A stretch of 36,743 nt of DNA from Nitrospirae bacterium CG02_land_8_20_14_3_00_41_53 (GTDB lineage Bacteria; Nitrospirota; Thermodesulfovibrionia; Thermodesulfovibrionales; SM23-35): assembly GCA_002780895.1 (NCBI GenBank), contig PEUB01000077.1, positions 1 through 36,743 of the forward strand. Reading direction: 5' to 3'. A model generated the notes under the pieces. The model made no database searches, was not told where the DNA came from, and saw only the letters and a list, made by a program, of their open reading frames with translations. Below are positions 25,638-36,284 of the stretch, piece after piece (position 1 is the first letter of the stretch; each line of letters opens with the position of its first letter). Both the position numbers and the translations under genes were made by a program.

Positions 25638-27206
25638 ATGCGCCAGATAGAAATTTATGATACGACATTGAGGGACGGGGCCCAGACAGAAGATATCTCG
25701 TTTTCTGTCGAGGATAAACTTCGGATTACAGAGAAGCTTGATGAACTCGGGGTGCATTATATAGAAGGCGGCTGGCCTGGCTCTAACCCGAGGGATATGG
25801 AATACTTTAAGAAGGTAAGAAAACTCGGACTTGAAAACTCAAAGATAGTTGCATTCGGGAGTACACACAGTACTAAACACAAAGCAGATGATGATGCTAA
25901 TATAAAAGCACTTCTCGATTCAAGGTCAAGGATTATTACTATTTTTGGAAAGACCTGGGATTTCCATGTGAAAGAGGCGCTGAAGATATCATACGATGAG
26001 AACATTGATATTATTCATAATTCAGTTGCCTATCTTAAAAAAAATGCCGGGAAGGTTTTTTTTGATGCAGAACATTTCTTTGATGGTTATAAGCATAATC
26101 CTCAATTTGCTCTGAAATGTCTTCTTGCAGCGCAGGATGCCGGTGCAGACTGCCTTATACTCTGTGATACAAACGGAGGAACACTTCCTGCCGATGTTAA
26201 AAATATTATAAATGACATAGTGAAAGATGTGCATACACCTCTCGGCATCCATGCACATAATGATTCAGAGTGTGCTGTTGCAAATTCTATAATCGCGGTT
26301 GAGGGCGGTGCATCACATGTGCAGGGTACGATCAACGGACTTGGTGAAAGATGCGGTAATGCAAACCTGTGCTCGGTAATTCCCAATCTCCAGGTTAAAC
26401 GCGAAATGAGTTGCATCACTGCTGAACAGCTAAGGAGGCTGAGGGATGTATCAAGGTTTGTGAACGAGATAGCCAATCTAAGACATTTCAAGAGACAGCC
26501 TTTTGTCGGAGACAGCGCCTTTGCACATAAAGCCGGTATCCATGTGAGCGCAGTAAGGAAAAGACCTGAAACATATGAACATATTAGGCCCGATCTTGTC
26601 GGTAATTCCCGGAGGGTCTTGATATCAGACCTTGCAGGCAGGAGCAGCATATTAAGAAAGGCGGAGGAATTCGGAATCCACCTTGACCCTGATTCTCCAC
26701 AGTTACAGGATATTGTCAGTACCTTGAAGAATCTTGAGAATGAGGGTTTTCAGTTTGAGGCAGCAGAGGCATCATTCGAACTCCTGATGAGGAAGGCCCT
26801 CGGCCTCCATAAGAGATTCTTTGACCTTATAGGTTTCAGGATTATAGTTGAGAAGAGAAGAGAGGGAGAGGACCCTATCAGCGAGGCAACAATAATGGTA
26901 AAGGTTGGCGGTCGCGTTGAACACACCGCAGCAACAGGAAACGGCCCTGTTAACGCAATTGATAATGCCCTGCGAAAGGCACTCGATAAGTTCTATCCTG
27001 AACTTAAAGAAGTGAGTCTCCATGACTATAAGGTTCGTGTCCTTACAGCAGGGAAGGGCACTTCTGCCAGGGTGAGGGTACTTATTGAGTCAGGTGACGA
27101 AGAGAAAAGATGGGGCACTGTCGGGGTCTCAGAGAATATTATTGAGGCGTCCTATCAGGCGCTTGTTGATAGCATAGAGTATAAATTACTTAAAGAGGAG
27201 GGTTAG
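25638..27206 (+). CDS. cimA: (R)-citramalate synthase
   Basis: 522 residues. It condenses acetyl-CoA and pyruvate to citramalate, a threonine-independent entry to isoleucine. The HMGL-like TIM barrel starts with [20 protein letters not shown] and the divalent metal site includes [15 protein letters not shown] and [12 protein letters not shown]. The [16 protein letters not shown] segment and a LeuA-type dimerisation/regulatory domain (about 380-515) follow. The long form and the [16 protein letters not shown] region separate it from 2-isopropylmalate synthase. The start is 2 bp after lysC. cimA suggests that isoleucine here need not come from threonine. Confidence 0.95.
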   Translation: MRQIEIYDTTLRDGAQTEDISFSVEDKLRITEKLDELGVHYIEGGWPGSNPRDMEYFKKVRKLGLENSKIVAFGSTHSTKHKADDDANIKALLDSRSRIITIFGKTWDFHVKEALKISYDENIDIIHNSVAYLKKNAGKVFFDAEHFFDGYKHNPQFALKCLLAAQDAGADCLILCDTNGGTLPADVKNIINDIVKDVHTPLGIHAHNDSECAVANSIIAVEGGASHVQGTINGLGERCGNANLCSVIPNLQVKREMSCITAEQLRRLRDVSRFVNEIANLRHFKRQPFVGDSAFAHKAGIHVSAVRKRPETYEHIRPDLVGNSRRVLISDLAGRSSILRKAEEFGIHLDPDSPQLQDIVSTLKNLENEGFQFEAAEASFELLMRKALGLHKRFFDLIGFRIIVEKRREGEDPISEATIMVKVGGRVEHTAATGNGPVNAIDNALRKALDKFYPELKEVSLHDYKVRVLTAGKGTSARVRVLIESGDEEKRWGTVGVSENIIEASYQALVDSIEYKLLKEEG

Positions 27207-27217
27207 TAAGGCCATAT

Positions 27218-29344
27218 TCATTCAGAGGCAGATTTAAGTGCATTTTGATAAAACTTATTTATATATTCCTTTACCATCCTGCGGGCACTGAACACAGGGG
27301 CAGTACTCTTCATTGCCTCTTTCATAACCTTAACCCAATCGTGGGGAATGCCGTCATCTCCCAACCTGTAGTATAGCGGGATCACTTCCTTCTCAAGGAT
27401 GTTATAAATTGCCTCTGAATCCTTAACATCATTACCTGTGTCTCCACCAAAGGCCCAGCCGTTTTTACCATTAAACCCTTCTATCCACCAGCCGTCGAGA
27501 ATGCTCAGGTGAGGGACACCGTTCAGTGAGGCTTTCATTCCGCTTGTACCGCATGCTTCTGAGGGTGGTATTGGATTATTGAGCCAGAGGTCAACTCCGT
27601 GAACCATGTATTGTGCCAGTTGTTCATCATAGTTTTCGACAAAAGCAATTCTTCCGCCCAGAGAAGGGTCTTGGGCAAGATTAAATATTCGCTGTAGTAT
27701 TCTTTTACCGTCATCATCTACCGGATGAGCCTTCCCAGCGAATATTATCTGTACAGGGCGCCACCGAGTGTTCAGGAGTTTTTTGAGGCGATCGAGGTCG
27801 TGAAATATTAGGTCTGCCCTTTTATAGGCAGCAAAGCGTCGGGCGAAGCCGATAGTAAGCGTCAGTGGGTCAAGCAATGTACCACCGGTAATAATGTTGA
27901 TCGGATTAACACGATTTTCTATCCAGCGCCTACGTGCCTGTTCTCGAATAAAGTTGATCAGTTTAATCTTCAACCAATAATGAAGCTGCCATAATTCCTG
28001 GTCTGGTATATCATTAACTCGTTCCCAGATAACTTGTTTGTCGTGATCTTCAAGCCAATTGGGTCCCAGGTACTTATTAAAGAGGAGTTCCATTTTCGGT
28101 TCTATCCAGGTAGGGATATGAATTCCGTTAGTGATTGAATCAATAGGCACATCCTCTTCTTTCTTGTCAGGCCAGAGTGCCTGCCACATGTGTCGTGCAA
28201 CCTCGCCGTGCTTCCTGCTTACACCATTATGATAGTTTGACATCCTGAGTGAAAATGCAGTCATATTAAATCCTGCTGCAGGTTCTTTCGGGTTTATGCC
28301 AAGATGTAGAAAATCTTCACGGTTGAGACCAATGAGCTGGCAGTAATTACCGAAATATTTCTCAATGAGATTAAAAGGGAAAACATCATGCCCGGCAGGG
28401 AGAGGAGTATGAGTAGTAAAAATTGAGGTATTACGCACCTGTTCTGCCGCTTTTTCAAAACTCATCCCTTCTTCTATCTTTTCCCTGATCCGTTCCAATA
28501 GAGCAAATGCACAATGTCCTTCATTCAAGTGCAATACGGAATGCTTGATGCCAATGGTATTTAAAACCTCACTGCCGCCGATGCCAAGAACTATCTCCTG
28601 ACGCAGACGCTGCTCAATGTCTCCGATATAAAGATGGTAAGCTATTGACCTGTTCCATGGGTCGTTCATCTCAATATCCGTATCAACTAAGTACAGGGAT
28701 ATACGGCCTACAGCTATCTTCCATACAGCTACATAGATTGGAGGATCAATAAAAGGGACCTTGACAACAAGCTGTTCACCTTTTTCATTGAGCACTCTTA
28801 CAATCGGGGCAGCATCCCTGTCGAGGATTTCATCCGGATTTTCCTGCCAGCCGTCCATGCGAATTTTCTGATGCAAATAACCTTCTGGATACATAAAACC
28901 TACTGCCACCATAGGCACACCCAGGTCGCTGCACTCCTTGATATAATCACCGGCTAAAAAACCCAATCCACCCGCATAAAAAGGTAGGGAATGATGCAGT
29001 CCATACTCTGCGGAAAAATAGGCAATCGGTAAACATTCAGGATCAGTAATATTTTCCGAGAACCAGCATACCCTTGACTCAATATCCTCGCGAAACCTTG
29101 CATACACAACATCATGCTGATGTAAATACTCAGGGTCACTCGCGGCTGATTTTAAAATTTCTACAGGAAGCTCTCCTAACATCTTTACAGGATTATGGCC
29201 GCTTTCCTTCCACGTAGCTCGATTCAATATTTTAAAGAGCATCCTTGCTGCCGGATGCCAGCTCCACCAGAGGTTATATGCCAGCTCCGCAATGCCTGAT
29301 ATCCTGTCAGGGATACTTGGGAATTTGTCTCTAAATTTGTTCAT
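27218..29344 (-). CDS. glgP: Alpha-glucan phosphorylase
   Basis: 708 residues. This GT35 enzyme releases glucose-1-phosphate from glycogen or maltodextrin using PLP. The short form starts with ISGIAELAYNLWWSWHPAAR, the N-terminal signature of the alpha-glucan phosphorylase subgroup that is shorter than E. coli GlgP. HLNEGHCAFALLERI follows, then TTHTPLPAGHDVF, IGFARRFAAYKRADL and the PLP site EACGTSGMKASLNGV, then LSILDGWW. The C-terminus is intact. It is convergent with cimA (11 bp apart) and lies 20 bp after the glycosyltransferase gene, so it is probably co-transcribed with it. Confidence 0.95.
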   Translation of the reverse strand: MNKFRDKFPSIPDRISGIAELAYNLWWSWHPAARMLFKILNRATWKESGHNPVKMLGELPVEILKSAASDPEYLHQHDVVYARFREDIESRVCWFSENITDPECLPIAYFSAEYGLHHSLPFYAGGLGFLAGDYIKECSDLGVPMVAVGFMYPEGYLHQKIRMDGWQENPDEILDRDAAPIVRVLNEKGEQLVVKVPFIDPPIYVAVWKIAVGRISLYLVDTDIEMNDPWNRSIAYHLYIGDIEQRLRQEIVLGIGGSEVLNTIGIKHSVLHLNEGHCAFALLERIREKIEEGMSFEKAAEQVRNTSIFTTHTPLPAGHDVFPFNLIEKYFGNYCQLIGLNREDFLHLGINPKEPAAGFNMTAFSLRMSNYHNGVSRKHGEVARHMWQALWPDKKEEDVPIDSITNGIHIPTWIEPKMELLFNKYLGPNWLEDHDKQVIWERVNDIPDQELWQLHYWLKIKLINFIREQARRRWIENRVNPINIITGGTLLDPLTLTIGFARRFAAYKRADLIFHDLDRLKKLLNTRWRPVQIIFAGKAHPVDDDGKRILQRIFNLAQDPSLGGRIAFVENYDEQLAQYMVHGVDLWLNNPIPPSEACGTSGMKASLNGVPHLSILDGWWIEGFNGKNGWAFGGDTGNDVKDSEAIYNILEKEVIPLYYRLGDDGIPHDWVKVMKEAMKSTAPVFSARRMVKEYINKFYQNALKSASE

Positions 29345-29364
29345 GAAGTCCTGTGATTGTAAAT

Positions 29365-30894
29365 CTATTTTCTCTCAAAAATTGCATATTTTTCATCCTT
29401 CTCTAATAAATTAAAACCTAATTTTTTTAAAACTTCAACGTCCTTGGTCTTTGTAATGGCAATGGCATGTTTGCTATTTTTCATAAAAGTTATTAATTCA
29501 TCCTTATCCCTTACATTTATTATCTTATGTTCTGAATAAAATACAATACTTGGATTGTTTATCCTGTAAGTAATTATCTTCTCATCATCGTGAAGCCTTT
29601 CCTTTGCATACAGACTGTATTTATAAAGTGTACCTTGAAGATACTGGTTTGCGATAGGTAATCCTTTTGCTATAAATAAAAAAAGAAAGGCAACCACAAG
29701 GACAGATATAAAGCCATAAAGTTCTTTTTTAGCAAAAATAGAATAAAAACTCAGGATGGCTATCACCGTCATTATTGCAGTTATTAAAAGCGTCCAGTCA
29801 GTATCAGGAATCCCAATTTTAGAAAGATACCTTTTTGAAATCAAAAAGATAATACCTATCAGTACCGATATAATTGCCATAAATAGATTTGAGTATTGCC
29901 GCCATTTCTTATTTTGCGCTGTCATGCCAGAGGCAATAAGTATAGATGCAGCGGGTATTGCAGGAAGGAGATAGTTAGGAAGCTTTGTTGTCGAAAGTGA
30001 GAAGAATATAAATATAGAGGCAAGCCATATAAAGGCAAACGAATTCAGTCTGTCCTTTTCTTTGAAAACATTTCTAATTCCAGCAGGCAGAAATGCAATC
30101 CATGGGAATAACCCTATGATCAATACGGGGATGAAATAATACACAGGACCCTTATGCCCTGATATGACCCCTGTATATCTTTTGAAGTGGTGTTTTATAA
30201 AGAACTGCTGGATGAAATCTTCACCATTGATTATGTACTCTGCGATATACCAGGGCGCTGCGACAATCATGAAAAGGATAATACCTTTTAGACTGAATAC
30301 CTTTTTAATACCTGATAGTCCTTCAGCAGTTAAGACATAAATTACAGCGATACTAAAAGGGAAGACTATTCCAACAAGCCCCTTTGTCAGACAGGCCAGA
30401 GCTGAAAATAGATAGAACCCATAAATATAATATCTTTTTTTATTAAGTGAGAGAAAAAAAGAAAATATGGAAATGGTGATAAACAGGGTCATAGCCATGT
30501 CAGTAACTGCTGCACGGGAATATGCAAGGAAATATATGGATAGAACCAATGAAATTGCTGCGTAAAAAGCATCTTTTTCCCCGCGGAAGTGTCTTACAAA
30601 AAAGAAAACCAACAGAACAAGTAAAAGTGAGGCAATTGCAGATGGGAACCTTGCTGCAAATTCATTTATACCAAAAACCTTATAAGAGGCTGCGATAAGC
30701 CAGTAAAATAATATCGGTTTATCATATCGGTTTTCTCCATTGTAAGTCGGTGTTATCCAGTTGCCGCTTTCTACCATCTCCTTTGCTGCCTCTGCAAACA
30801 CAGCCTCATCAACATCGAAGAGCGTTACAGAACCGAGTCTGAAAAAAGACACAAATATAGTTATGGCAATTATGGGGCTAAGAAATCTTGTCAT
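29365..30894 (-). CDS. ArnT/PMT-like membrane glycosyltransferase
   Basis: 509 residues with about 11-12 predicted membrane spans and a soluble C-terminal part. The first periplasmic loop has VTLFDVDEAVFAEAAKEMVE, then NWITPTYNGENRYDKPILFYW, the D-E pair and K-P-x-x-x-W motif of the ArnT/PMT family (GT83/GT39). Such enzymes move a sugar from a polyprenyl phosphate donor to lipid A or protein in the periplasm. Further family strings are FAARFPSAIASLL and LSTTKLPNYLLPAIPA. The acceptor and sugar cannot be named. It is the first gene of the minus-strand pair with glgP. Confidence 0.85.
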   Translation of the reverse strand: MTRFLSPIIAITIFVSFFRLGSVTLFDVDEAVFAEAAKEMVESGNWITPTYNGENRYDKPILFYWLIAASYKVFGINEFAARFPSAIASLLLVLLVFFFVRHFRGEKDAFYAAISLVLSIYFLAYSRAAVTDMAMTLFITISIFSFFLSLNKKRYYIYGFYLFSALACLTKGLVGIVFPFSIAVIYVLTAEGLSGIKKVFSLKGIILFMIVAAPWYIAEYIINGEDFIQQFFIKHHFKRYTGVISGHKGPVYYFIPVLIIGLFPWIAFLPAGIRNVFKEKDRLNSFAFIWLASIFIFFSLSTTKLPNYLLPAIPAASILIASGMTAQNKKWRQYSNLFMAIISVLIGIIFLISKRYLSKIGIPDTDWTLLITAIMTVIAILSFYSIFAKKELYGFISVLVVAFLFLFIAKGLPIANQYLQGTLYKYSLYAKERLHDDEKIITYRINNPSIVFYSEHKIINVRDKDELITFMKNSKHAIAITKTKDVEVLKKLGFNLLEKDEKYAIFERK

Positions 30895-30956
30895 CCAGTA
30901 AGTTTCTCTATCTTCTTTTTTTTCATGACTACACTCCAGTTATTTCTGTTTTTTTC

Positions 30957-30984
30957 CTTAATATACACATCTTAATATACACAT
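30957..30984. repeat. 14-bp tandem duplication upstream of EF-G-like gene
   Basis: CTTAATATACACAT occurs twice head to tail in the 253-bp divergent gap between the ArnT-like and EF-G-like genes. The surrounding DNA is AT-rich and probably holds promoters for both directions. No clear pair of boxes could be fixed. Confidence 0.5.
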
Positions 30985-31147
30985 CTAATTTATATATCAC
31001 AAAAAGAAAATTTTGGTTCTTTCTCATTTCAAGTGAGTAAGTTCCCCTCCCTTGATAAAAAATCTAAAAATATTGGTCTCTTCAAGACCTGATATGTTAA
31101 AATGCAACACTGTGGTAGACTAAATAACTTAAATAGAGGGGGGATTT

Positions 31148-33250
31148 ATGGCAAGTCTTGAGGTAGACAAAATACGCAATATAGCTGTGGTTGCACATGG
31201 AGGTGCCGGCAAGACCACACTTGTTGAAGCAATGCTTTTTGATTCCGCCTCAACAGACAGGTTTGGCAATGTCGAGGACGGAACGACAACAACAGATTAT
31301 GAGCCTGAGGAGATAGCGCGGAAGATAACAATTACTTCTTCCATTGCTTTCTGCGGCTGGAATGGTCACAGGATTAATCTGATAGACACCCCGGGGTTTA
31401 TTAATTTTCTTGAGGATACGAGAGGGTGCTTACGCGCAGTTGATGGAGCAATTGTAATAGTTAGTGCAATCTCAGGTGTTAAGGCTGAAACGCAAAAGAT
31501 ATGGAAGTACGCATCCGAATTTGAGGTGCCAATGGTTGTATTTATAAATAAAATGGATAAGGAAACCGCAAATTTTTTTAGGGCGGTAGGAGAACTCGAA
31601 AAGGCTTTTGGAACAGAGGCATTACCCCTCCAGGTACCAATAGGCTCAGGGGATAGTTTTACAGGAATTGTTGACCTGATAAAGATGAAGGCGTTTAAGT
31701 TCAATAATGGAAAGGCAGAAGAATCTGATATTCCTGCTGAAATACTTGCTGAGGTTGAGGAATACAGGAGAAAACTTGTAGAAAAAATTGCTGAATCCGA
31801 TGATACATTACTCGAGAAGTACCTTGAAGGAGGCATGCTTTCGGACGATGAGATTATTAAAGGGGTCAGAGAAGGCTCATTAACAAAGAGGTTCATACCT
31901 GTCACGTGCGGCTCTGCAATCAGGAATATAGCAGTGCCGCAGCTTCTTGATACTGTACTCCTCTGCCTTCCATCACCATCTGAAATGGTACGAATATCAC
32001 CTATCAGGGGTAAAAACCCGAAGGATGGAAAAGAGATTGAGAGAAAGCCGTTGAAGACAGAACCATTGTCAGCTTATGTATTTAAAACAATAGCAGATCC
32101 TTATGCAGGAAGGCTTTCTATATTCAGGGTATATTCCGGCATATTCAGGGCTGACTCGAATATCCTTAATGCAACAACTGGCGCAAAGGAGAGGATAGGC
32201 CAGGTCTTTTATCTTATGGGCAAAAAACAGGTGTCAGCGCAGACAATCGGCCCTGGCGAAATAGGTGTTGTTGCAAAACTCAAAGAGACATATACTGGGG
32301 ATACACTCTCTGATGAGTCACATCCAATTGTTTTTGAAAAGGTAAAATTTACTGACCCTATAATCTCTTATGCAATAGCGCCTAAGAGTAAAGGGGACGA
32401 GGACAAGGTGAGCACAAGTCTTCACAGGATACTCGAAGAGGATCCAACACTGAGGTTTCAAAGGGATGAAGAGACAAAGGAGATGCTGCTTTCCGGAATG
32501 GGACAGGTACATCTTGAGGTTACCCTCGAAAGGCTGAAAAGGAAATTTGGAGTCGAGGTTGTGATGAAAACCCCCAAGGTCCCTTATAAAGAGACAATCA
32601 AGGTTTTGACACGGGCACAGGGAAGATATAAGAAGCAGTCAGGAGGCCGGGGACAGTATGGTGATTGCTATATAGAAATAGAGCCTCTTCCGCGGGGTGG
32701 AGGATATGAGTTTGTAGATAAGATTGTCGGAGGTTCGATACCGAGGCAGTATATCCCTGCTGTAGAAAAAGGGATTATAGAGACAATGCATGAAGGTGTA
32801 ATTGCAGGCTATCCAATTGTTGATTTAAAGGTAAAACTTTATGACGGCTCCTATCATACAGTAGATTCGTCCGAGATGGCATTTAAGATAGCCGGCTCTA
32901 TGGCATTAAAAAAGGCAATTCAGGATGCGAAGCCTGTATTGCTTGAACCGATAATGCAGGTTGAGGTTATAACCCCGGATGATACCCTTGGCTCTGTAAT
33001 AGGAGACCTGAATTCGAAAAGGGGTAGAGTTCAAGGGGTTGAACCTCAGGCTGGGGGAAATCAAAAGATAACGTCCCTTGTACCTATGTCTGAAATGCTT
33101 ACCTATGCAAACCAGCTACATAGTCTTACTTCAGGCAGAGGGTTTTATTCAATGGAATTTTTACATTATGAGGAATTACCTGCCCATTTAACACAAAAAA
33201 TAATCGCAGAACGTGAAGCACAGAAAAAAGAAAAAGCAGAGGAGAAGTAA
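31148..33250 (+). CDS. EF-G-like translation GTPase
   Basis: 700 residues with the full five-domain EF-G outline. G1 is AHGGAGKTTL (16-25), while canonical EF-G has AHIDAGKT, so this belongs to the EF-G-like or EF-G-2 group. G3 is DTPGFINF and G4 is NKMD. Switch I contains EPEEIARKITI. Domain IV includes GGRGQYGDCYIEIEP, and the C-terminus has GDLNSKRGRVQGVEPQ. Such paralogues may aid recycling, act under stress or replace elongation activity only in part. The role is unknown here. rpsL, rpsG and tuf, the usual neighbours of the main fusA, are absent. Confidence 0.9.
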   Translation: MASLEVDKIRNIAVVAHGGAGKTTLVEAMLFDSASTDRFGNVEDGTTTTDYEPEEIARKITITSSIAFCGWNGHRINLIDTPGFINFLEDTRGCLRAVDGAIVIVSAISGVKAETQKIWKYASEFEVPMVVFINKMDKETANFFRAVGELEKAFGTEALPLQVPIGSGDSFTGIVDLIKMKAFKFNNGKAEESDIPAEILAEVEEYRRKLVEKIAESDDTLLEKYLEGGMLSDDEIIKGVREGSLTKRFIPVTCGSAIRNIAVPQLLDTVLLCLPSPSEMVRISPIRGKNPKDGKEIERKPLKTEPLSAYVFKTIADPYAGRLSIFRVYSGIFRADSNILNATTGAKERIGQVFYLMGKKQVSAQTIGPGEIGVVAKLKETYTGDTLSDESHPIVFEKVKFTDPIISYAIAPKSKGDEDKVSTSLHRILEEDPTLRFQRDEETKEMLLSGMGQVHLEVTLERLKRKFGVEVVMKTPKVPYKETIKVLTRAQGRYKKQSGGRGQYGDCYIEIEPLPRGGGYEFVDKIVGGSIPRQYIPAVEKGIIETMHEGVIAGYPIVDLKVKLYDGSYHTVDSSEMAFKIAGSMALKKAIQDAKPVLLEPIMQVEVITPDDTLGSVIGDLNSKRGRVQGVEPQAGGNQKITSLVPMSEMLTYANQLHSLTSGRGFYSMEFLHYEELPAHLTQKIIAEREAQKKEKAEEK

Positions 33251-33288
33251 GGGAGTAAATTGCAAGATAACCTAAACGTTACAAAAAA

Positions 33289-33448
33289 GACAGGGCAGAC
33301 ATGCTGAAAAACCCCGTCAAAGCGACAAGAAATTATTATGATACACATGACTGCAAATCTCACGAAGTGTGTGGATAGAGGCTGGCTGGCCTTGCAAAAG
33401 GTCTCTAAGGAGTCGCTGGACGGCCTTTTTCAGCACATCTGCCCTGTC
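33289..33448. repeat. 23-bp imperfect inverted repeat upstream of ileS
   Basis: GACAGGGCAGACATGCTGAA (33289-33308, continuing AAA) is matched in reverse by 33426-33448 with only two mismatches, framing about 114 bp without coding sequence. Smaller hairpins lie inside (GGCC-TTGCAAAA-GGTC near 33393-33408). It could be a mobile palindromic element, or a structured RNA in the ileS leader. No T-box core sequence (TGGN-type) is present. Confidence 0.6.
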
Positions 33449-33482
33449 AATAATAGCAAGTTAATGCAACTGTTGAAATAAT

Positions 33483-36284
33483 ATGTTAATGAACTACAAA
33501 GATACACTGAATCTTCCAAAGACTGACTTTCCAATGAAGGCAAATCTTATCCAGAAAGAACCTGTGATAATGAAGTTCTGGGAAGAGAAAAAGATATATG
33601 AGAAGCTGCAGGAAAATAGAAAAAACAGTGAGCATTACATCCTTCATGACGGTCCTCCTTATGCAAACGGTCACATACACATTGGCCATGCATTGAATAA
33701 GATACTCAAGGATATTATCGTCAAATACAAGTCAATGAGGGGCTTTTATTCTCCCTATGTTCCTGGCTGGGACTGCCACGGCTTGCCAATAGAACTACAG
33801 GTTGACAAAAATCTGGGTGATAAGAAAGATAAGTTTGATATCCTCGAAAAGAGAAAACTCTGCAAGGAATACGCAGCAAAGTTCGTTGACATTCAAAGAG
33901 ATGAATTCAAAAGGTTGGGGGTTTTTGGCGACTGGCAGAATCCTTATCTGACCATGACATATACATATGAGGCAGCGATTGTAAGAGAGTTCTGTAAATT
34001 TATAGAGGCTGGATACGTATATAAAGGTAAAAAGCCGGTGCATTGGTGCCCTTCATGTATTACAGCACTCGCTGAGGCTGAGGTTGAATATGCTGATAAA
34101 GAATCTCCATCTATATTTGTTAAATTTGCACTTGATGAAGAAAATACTAATAAGTTTTTCCCTACCCTTAAGGGGAAAAAAATGTTTGTGCTCATATGGA
34201 CTACTACTCCGTGGACCCTTCCCGCAAATCTGGCTATTGCTTTCCATCCGGATTTTGATTATGTAGCTTTTAAAAATAATGGTGAAGTTTATATTGTTGC
34301 TGAAGGAAGGGTCGAAGCACTAAAAGAGAAAATCGGCCTTAATGGAAACGTTATCGCAAAAAAAACAGGTAAAGACCTTGAAGGTTTGAATGCGCTCCAT
34401 CCTTTTATTCAGAGGAAATCAAAGGCAGTATCAGGGGAATTTGTATCTCTTGATGAGGGAACTGGTATTGTCCACATTGCACCCGGTCATGGAGAAGATG
34501 ACTATAAGATCGGATTGAAATATGGCCTTGATATTTATGCGCCGGTGGACGATCATGGGAAGTTTAAATTCGTTGGTGATGAGCAAGCCTCACCTCTGCA
34601 GGGGAAATTTGTATTTAAAGCAAATGCAGAAATCATAGATATACTTAAAAATAAAAATGCGCTGATAAAAGAAGAAAAGGTCACGCATTCTTACCCCCAT
34701 TGCTGGCGGTGTAAAAAGCCTGTTATCTTCCGGGCGACTGAACAGTGGTTCATATCAATGGAAAGGAATAACCTTCGAGAAAAATCACTCTCAGAGATAA
34801 ATAATGTTATGTGGATTCCTAAATGGGGAAAGGATAGGATTCAAGGGATGGTTGCGAACAGGCCTGACTGGTGTGTATCAAGGCAGAGGGCATGGGGTGT
34901 GCCAATCACCCTTCTTAAATGCGAAACATGTGAAGAATTTGTGACAGACCATGATGTGCTGTCAGGTATAGTCAGTTTAGTTGAAGCCCATGGCGCTGAT
35001 ATATGGTTTATGAAAAAGACGGAGGAATTATTACCACCAGGGTATAAATGCAAAAAATGTGGCAGCGCTTCATTTTTAAAAGAGACGGACATACTCGATG
35101 TCTGGTTTGACTCAGGGGTCAGCCACGCTGCTGTTATGGAGGTGGATGACAGACTTTCCTGGCCTGCTGACATGTATCTTGAGGGAAGTGACCAGCACAG
35201 GGGATGGTTTCAGAGCTCACTCCTTGCATCAGTAGGCACAAGGGGCAAGGCCCCTTACAGGACAGTGCTCACACACGGGTTTGTTGTCGATGGCCAGGGC
35301 AAGAAGATGTCTAAATCTCTCGGCAATGTTGTTGCACCGCAGGAGGTCATAAAAACTAATGGCGCAGAAATATTGAGATTATGGGTTTCGGCAGAAGATT
35401 ACAGGGATGATATACGGATATCAAAAGAGATAATCGACAGGCTTACAGAAGCATACAGAAAGATAAGGAACACATGCAGGTTTTTACTCGGGAACATCTA
35501 TGATTTTGATTACAAGGACTACAGCAATGACCTGCTGGAAATAGACAGATGGGCCATGAGCAGATTACAGACATTTACAAAGAAGGTTATATCGGCTTAT
35601 GAAAAATTTGACTTCCATGAGGTTTTTCATGACATTTACAATTTCTGTGTTGTTGATATGAGTTCTTTTTATCTTGATGTCCTGAAAGACAGACTCTATA
35701 CATTCAAATCGGATTCTGCAGAGAGGCGTGCAGCTCAATGGGTCATTTGCCAGATATTATCAACAATGACACGATTAATGGCGCCGATACTTTCATTCAC
35801 TGCAGAAGAGGTCTGGCAGAGCATACGAAACAGAGAACAGAATACAGAGGATTCTGTATTCCTTGCTTCATTTCCAGAGGTCGATGAAAAATATTTTGAT
35901 CAGGAGCTTGGAAAAAAGTGGGATGATCTATTCGTACTAAGGAACGAAGTAAATAAGGCACTCGAGATAAAGAGGGCAGAGAGGTTCATAGGAAATTCCC
36001 TTGAGGCAAAGATAATACTCTATTGTCCTCAGAAATATAATACCCTTATTTCAGAATACAAAGATTTCTTATCTGCCTTTTTTATCGTCTCGGCAGTGGA
36101 GATTATAGATAAAAGCCCTGGTGACTCTTATAAAAGCACAGAGGTGGAGGGACTTGAGATTAAGGTTGAGATGGCACCGGGTGCAAAATGTCAAAGGTGC
36201 TGGAACTGGAGTGAAAGCGTTGGTATGTTTACAGAGGCACCTGAAATCTGCGAGAGGTGTTACAAGGTTATTTTTAATAAATAA
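33483..36284 (+). CDS. ileS: Isoleucyl-tRNA synthetase
   Basis: 933 residues, usual for the bacterial type. The HIGH motif is in PPYANGHIHIGHALNK and KMSKS in KKMSKSLGN. The editing domain has WTTTPWTLPANLAIA, then GTGIVHIAPGHGEDDY. The Cys-rich C-terminal end CQRCWNWSE and CERC bind zinc, a mark of the bacterial mupirocin-sensitive subtype. The start is the first ATG of two close in-frame ATGs (33483, 33489), neither with a good Shine-Dalgarno. The 232-bp gap to the EF-G-like gene holds a large inverted repeat. Its stop overlaps the lspA start. Confidence 0.96.
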   Translation: MLMNYKDTLNLPKTDFPMKANLIQKEPVIMKFWEEKKIYEKLQENRKNSEHYILHDGPPYANGHIHIGHALNKILKDIIVKYKSMRGFYSPYVPGWDCHGLPIELQVDKNLGDKKDKFDILEKRKLCKEYAAKFVDIQRDEFKRLGVFGDWQNPYLTMTYTYEAAIVREFCKFIEAGYVYKGKKPVHWCPSCITALAEAEVEYADKESPSIFVKFALDEENTNKFFPTLKGKKMFVLIWTTTPWTLPANLAIAFHPDFDYVAFKNNGEVYIVAEGRVEALKEKIGLNGNVIAKKTGKDLEGLNALHPFIQRKSKAVSGEFVSLDEGTGIVHIAPGHGEDDYKIGLKYGLDIYAPVDDHGKFKFVGDEQASPLQGKFVFKANAEIIDILKNKNALIKEEKVTHSYPHCWRCKKPVIFRATEQWFISMERNNLREKSLSEINNVMWIPKWGKDRIQGMVANRPDWCVSRQRAWGVPITLLKCETCEEFVTDHDVLSGIVSLVEAHGADIWFMKKTEELLPPGYKCKKCGSASFLKETDILDVWFDSGVSHAAVMEVDDRLSWPADMYLEGSDQHRGWFQSSLLASVGTRGKAPYRTVLTHGFVVDGQGKKMSKSLGNVVAPQEVIKTNGAEILRLWVSAEDYRDDIRISKEIIDRLTEAYRKIRNTCRFLLGNIYDFDYKDYSNDLLEIDRWAMSRLQTFTKKVISAYEKFDFHEVFHDIYNFCVVDMSSFYLDVLKDRLYTFKSDSAERRAAQWVICQILSTMTRLMAPILSFTAEEVWQSIRNREQNTEDSVFLASFPEVDEKYFDQELGKKWDDLFVLRNEVNKALEIKRAERFIGNSLEAKIILYCPQKYNTLISEYKDFLSAFFIVSAVEIIDKSPGDSYKSTEVEGLEIKVEMAPGAKCQRCWNWSESVGMFTEAPEICERCYKVIFNK

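Noticed and set aside
31075-31110. Promoter for the EF-G-like gene (TTGGTC, then TAAAAT)
   Set aside because: The spacing is 19 bp or more and the -35 is poor, so I could not support it.
33251-33482. T-box riboswitch before ileS
   Set aside because: No T-box conserved core, no isoleucine specifier hairpin and no terminator/antiterminator pair could be identified. Only a large inverted repeat is visible.
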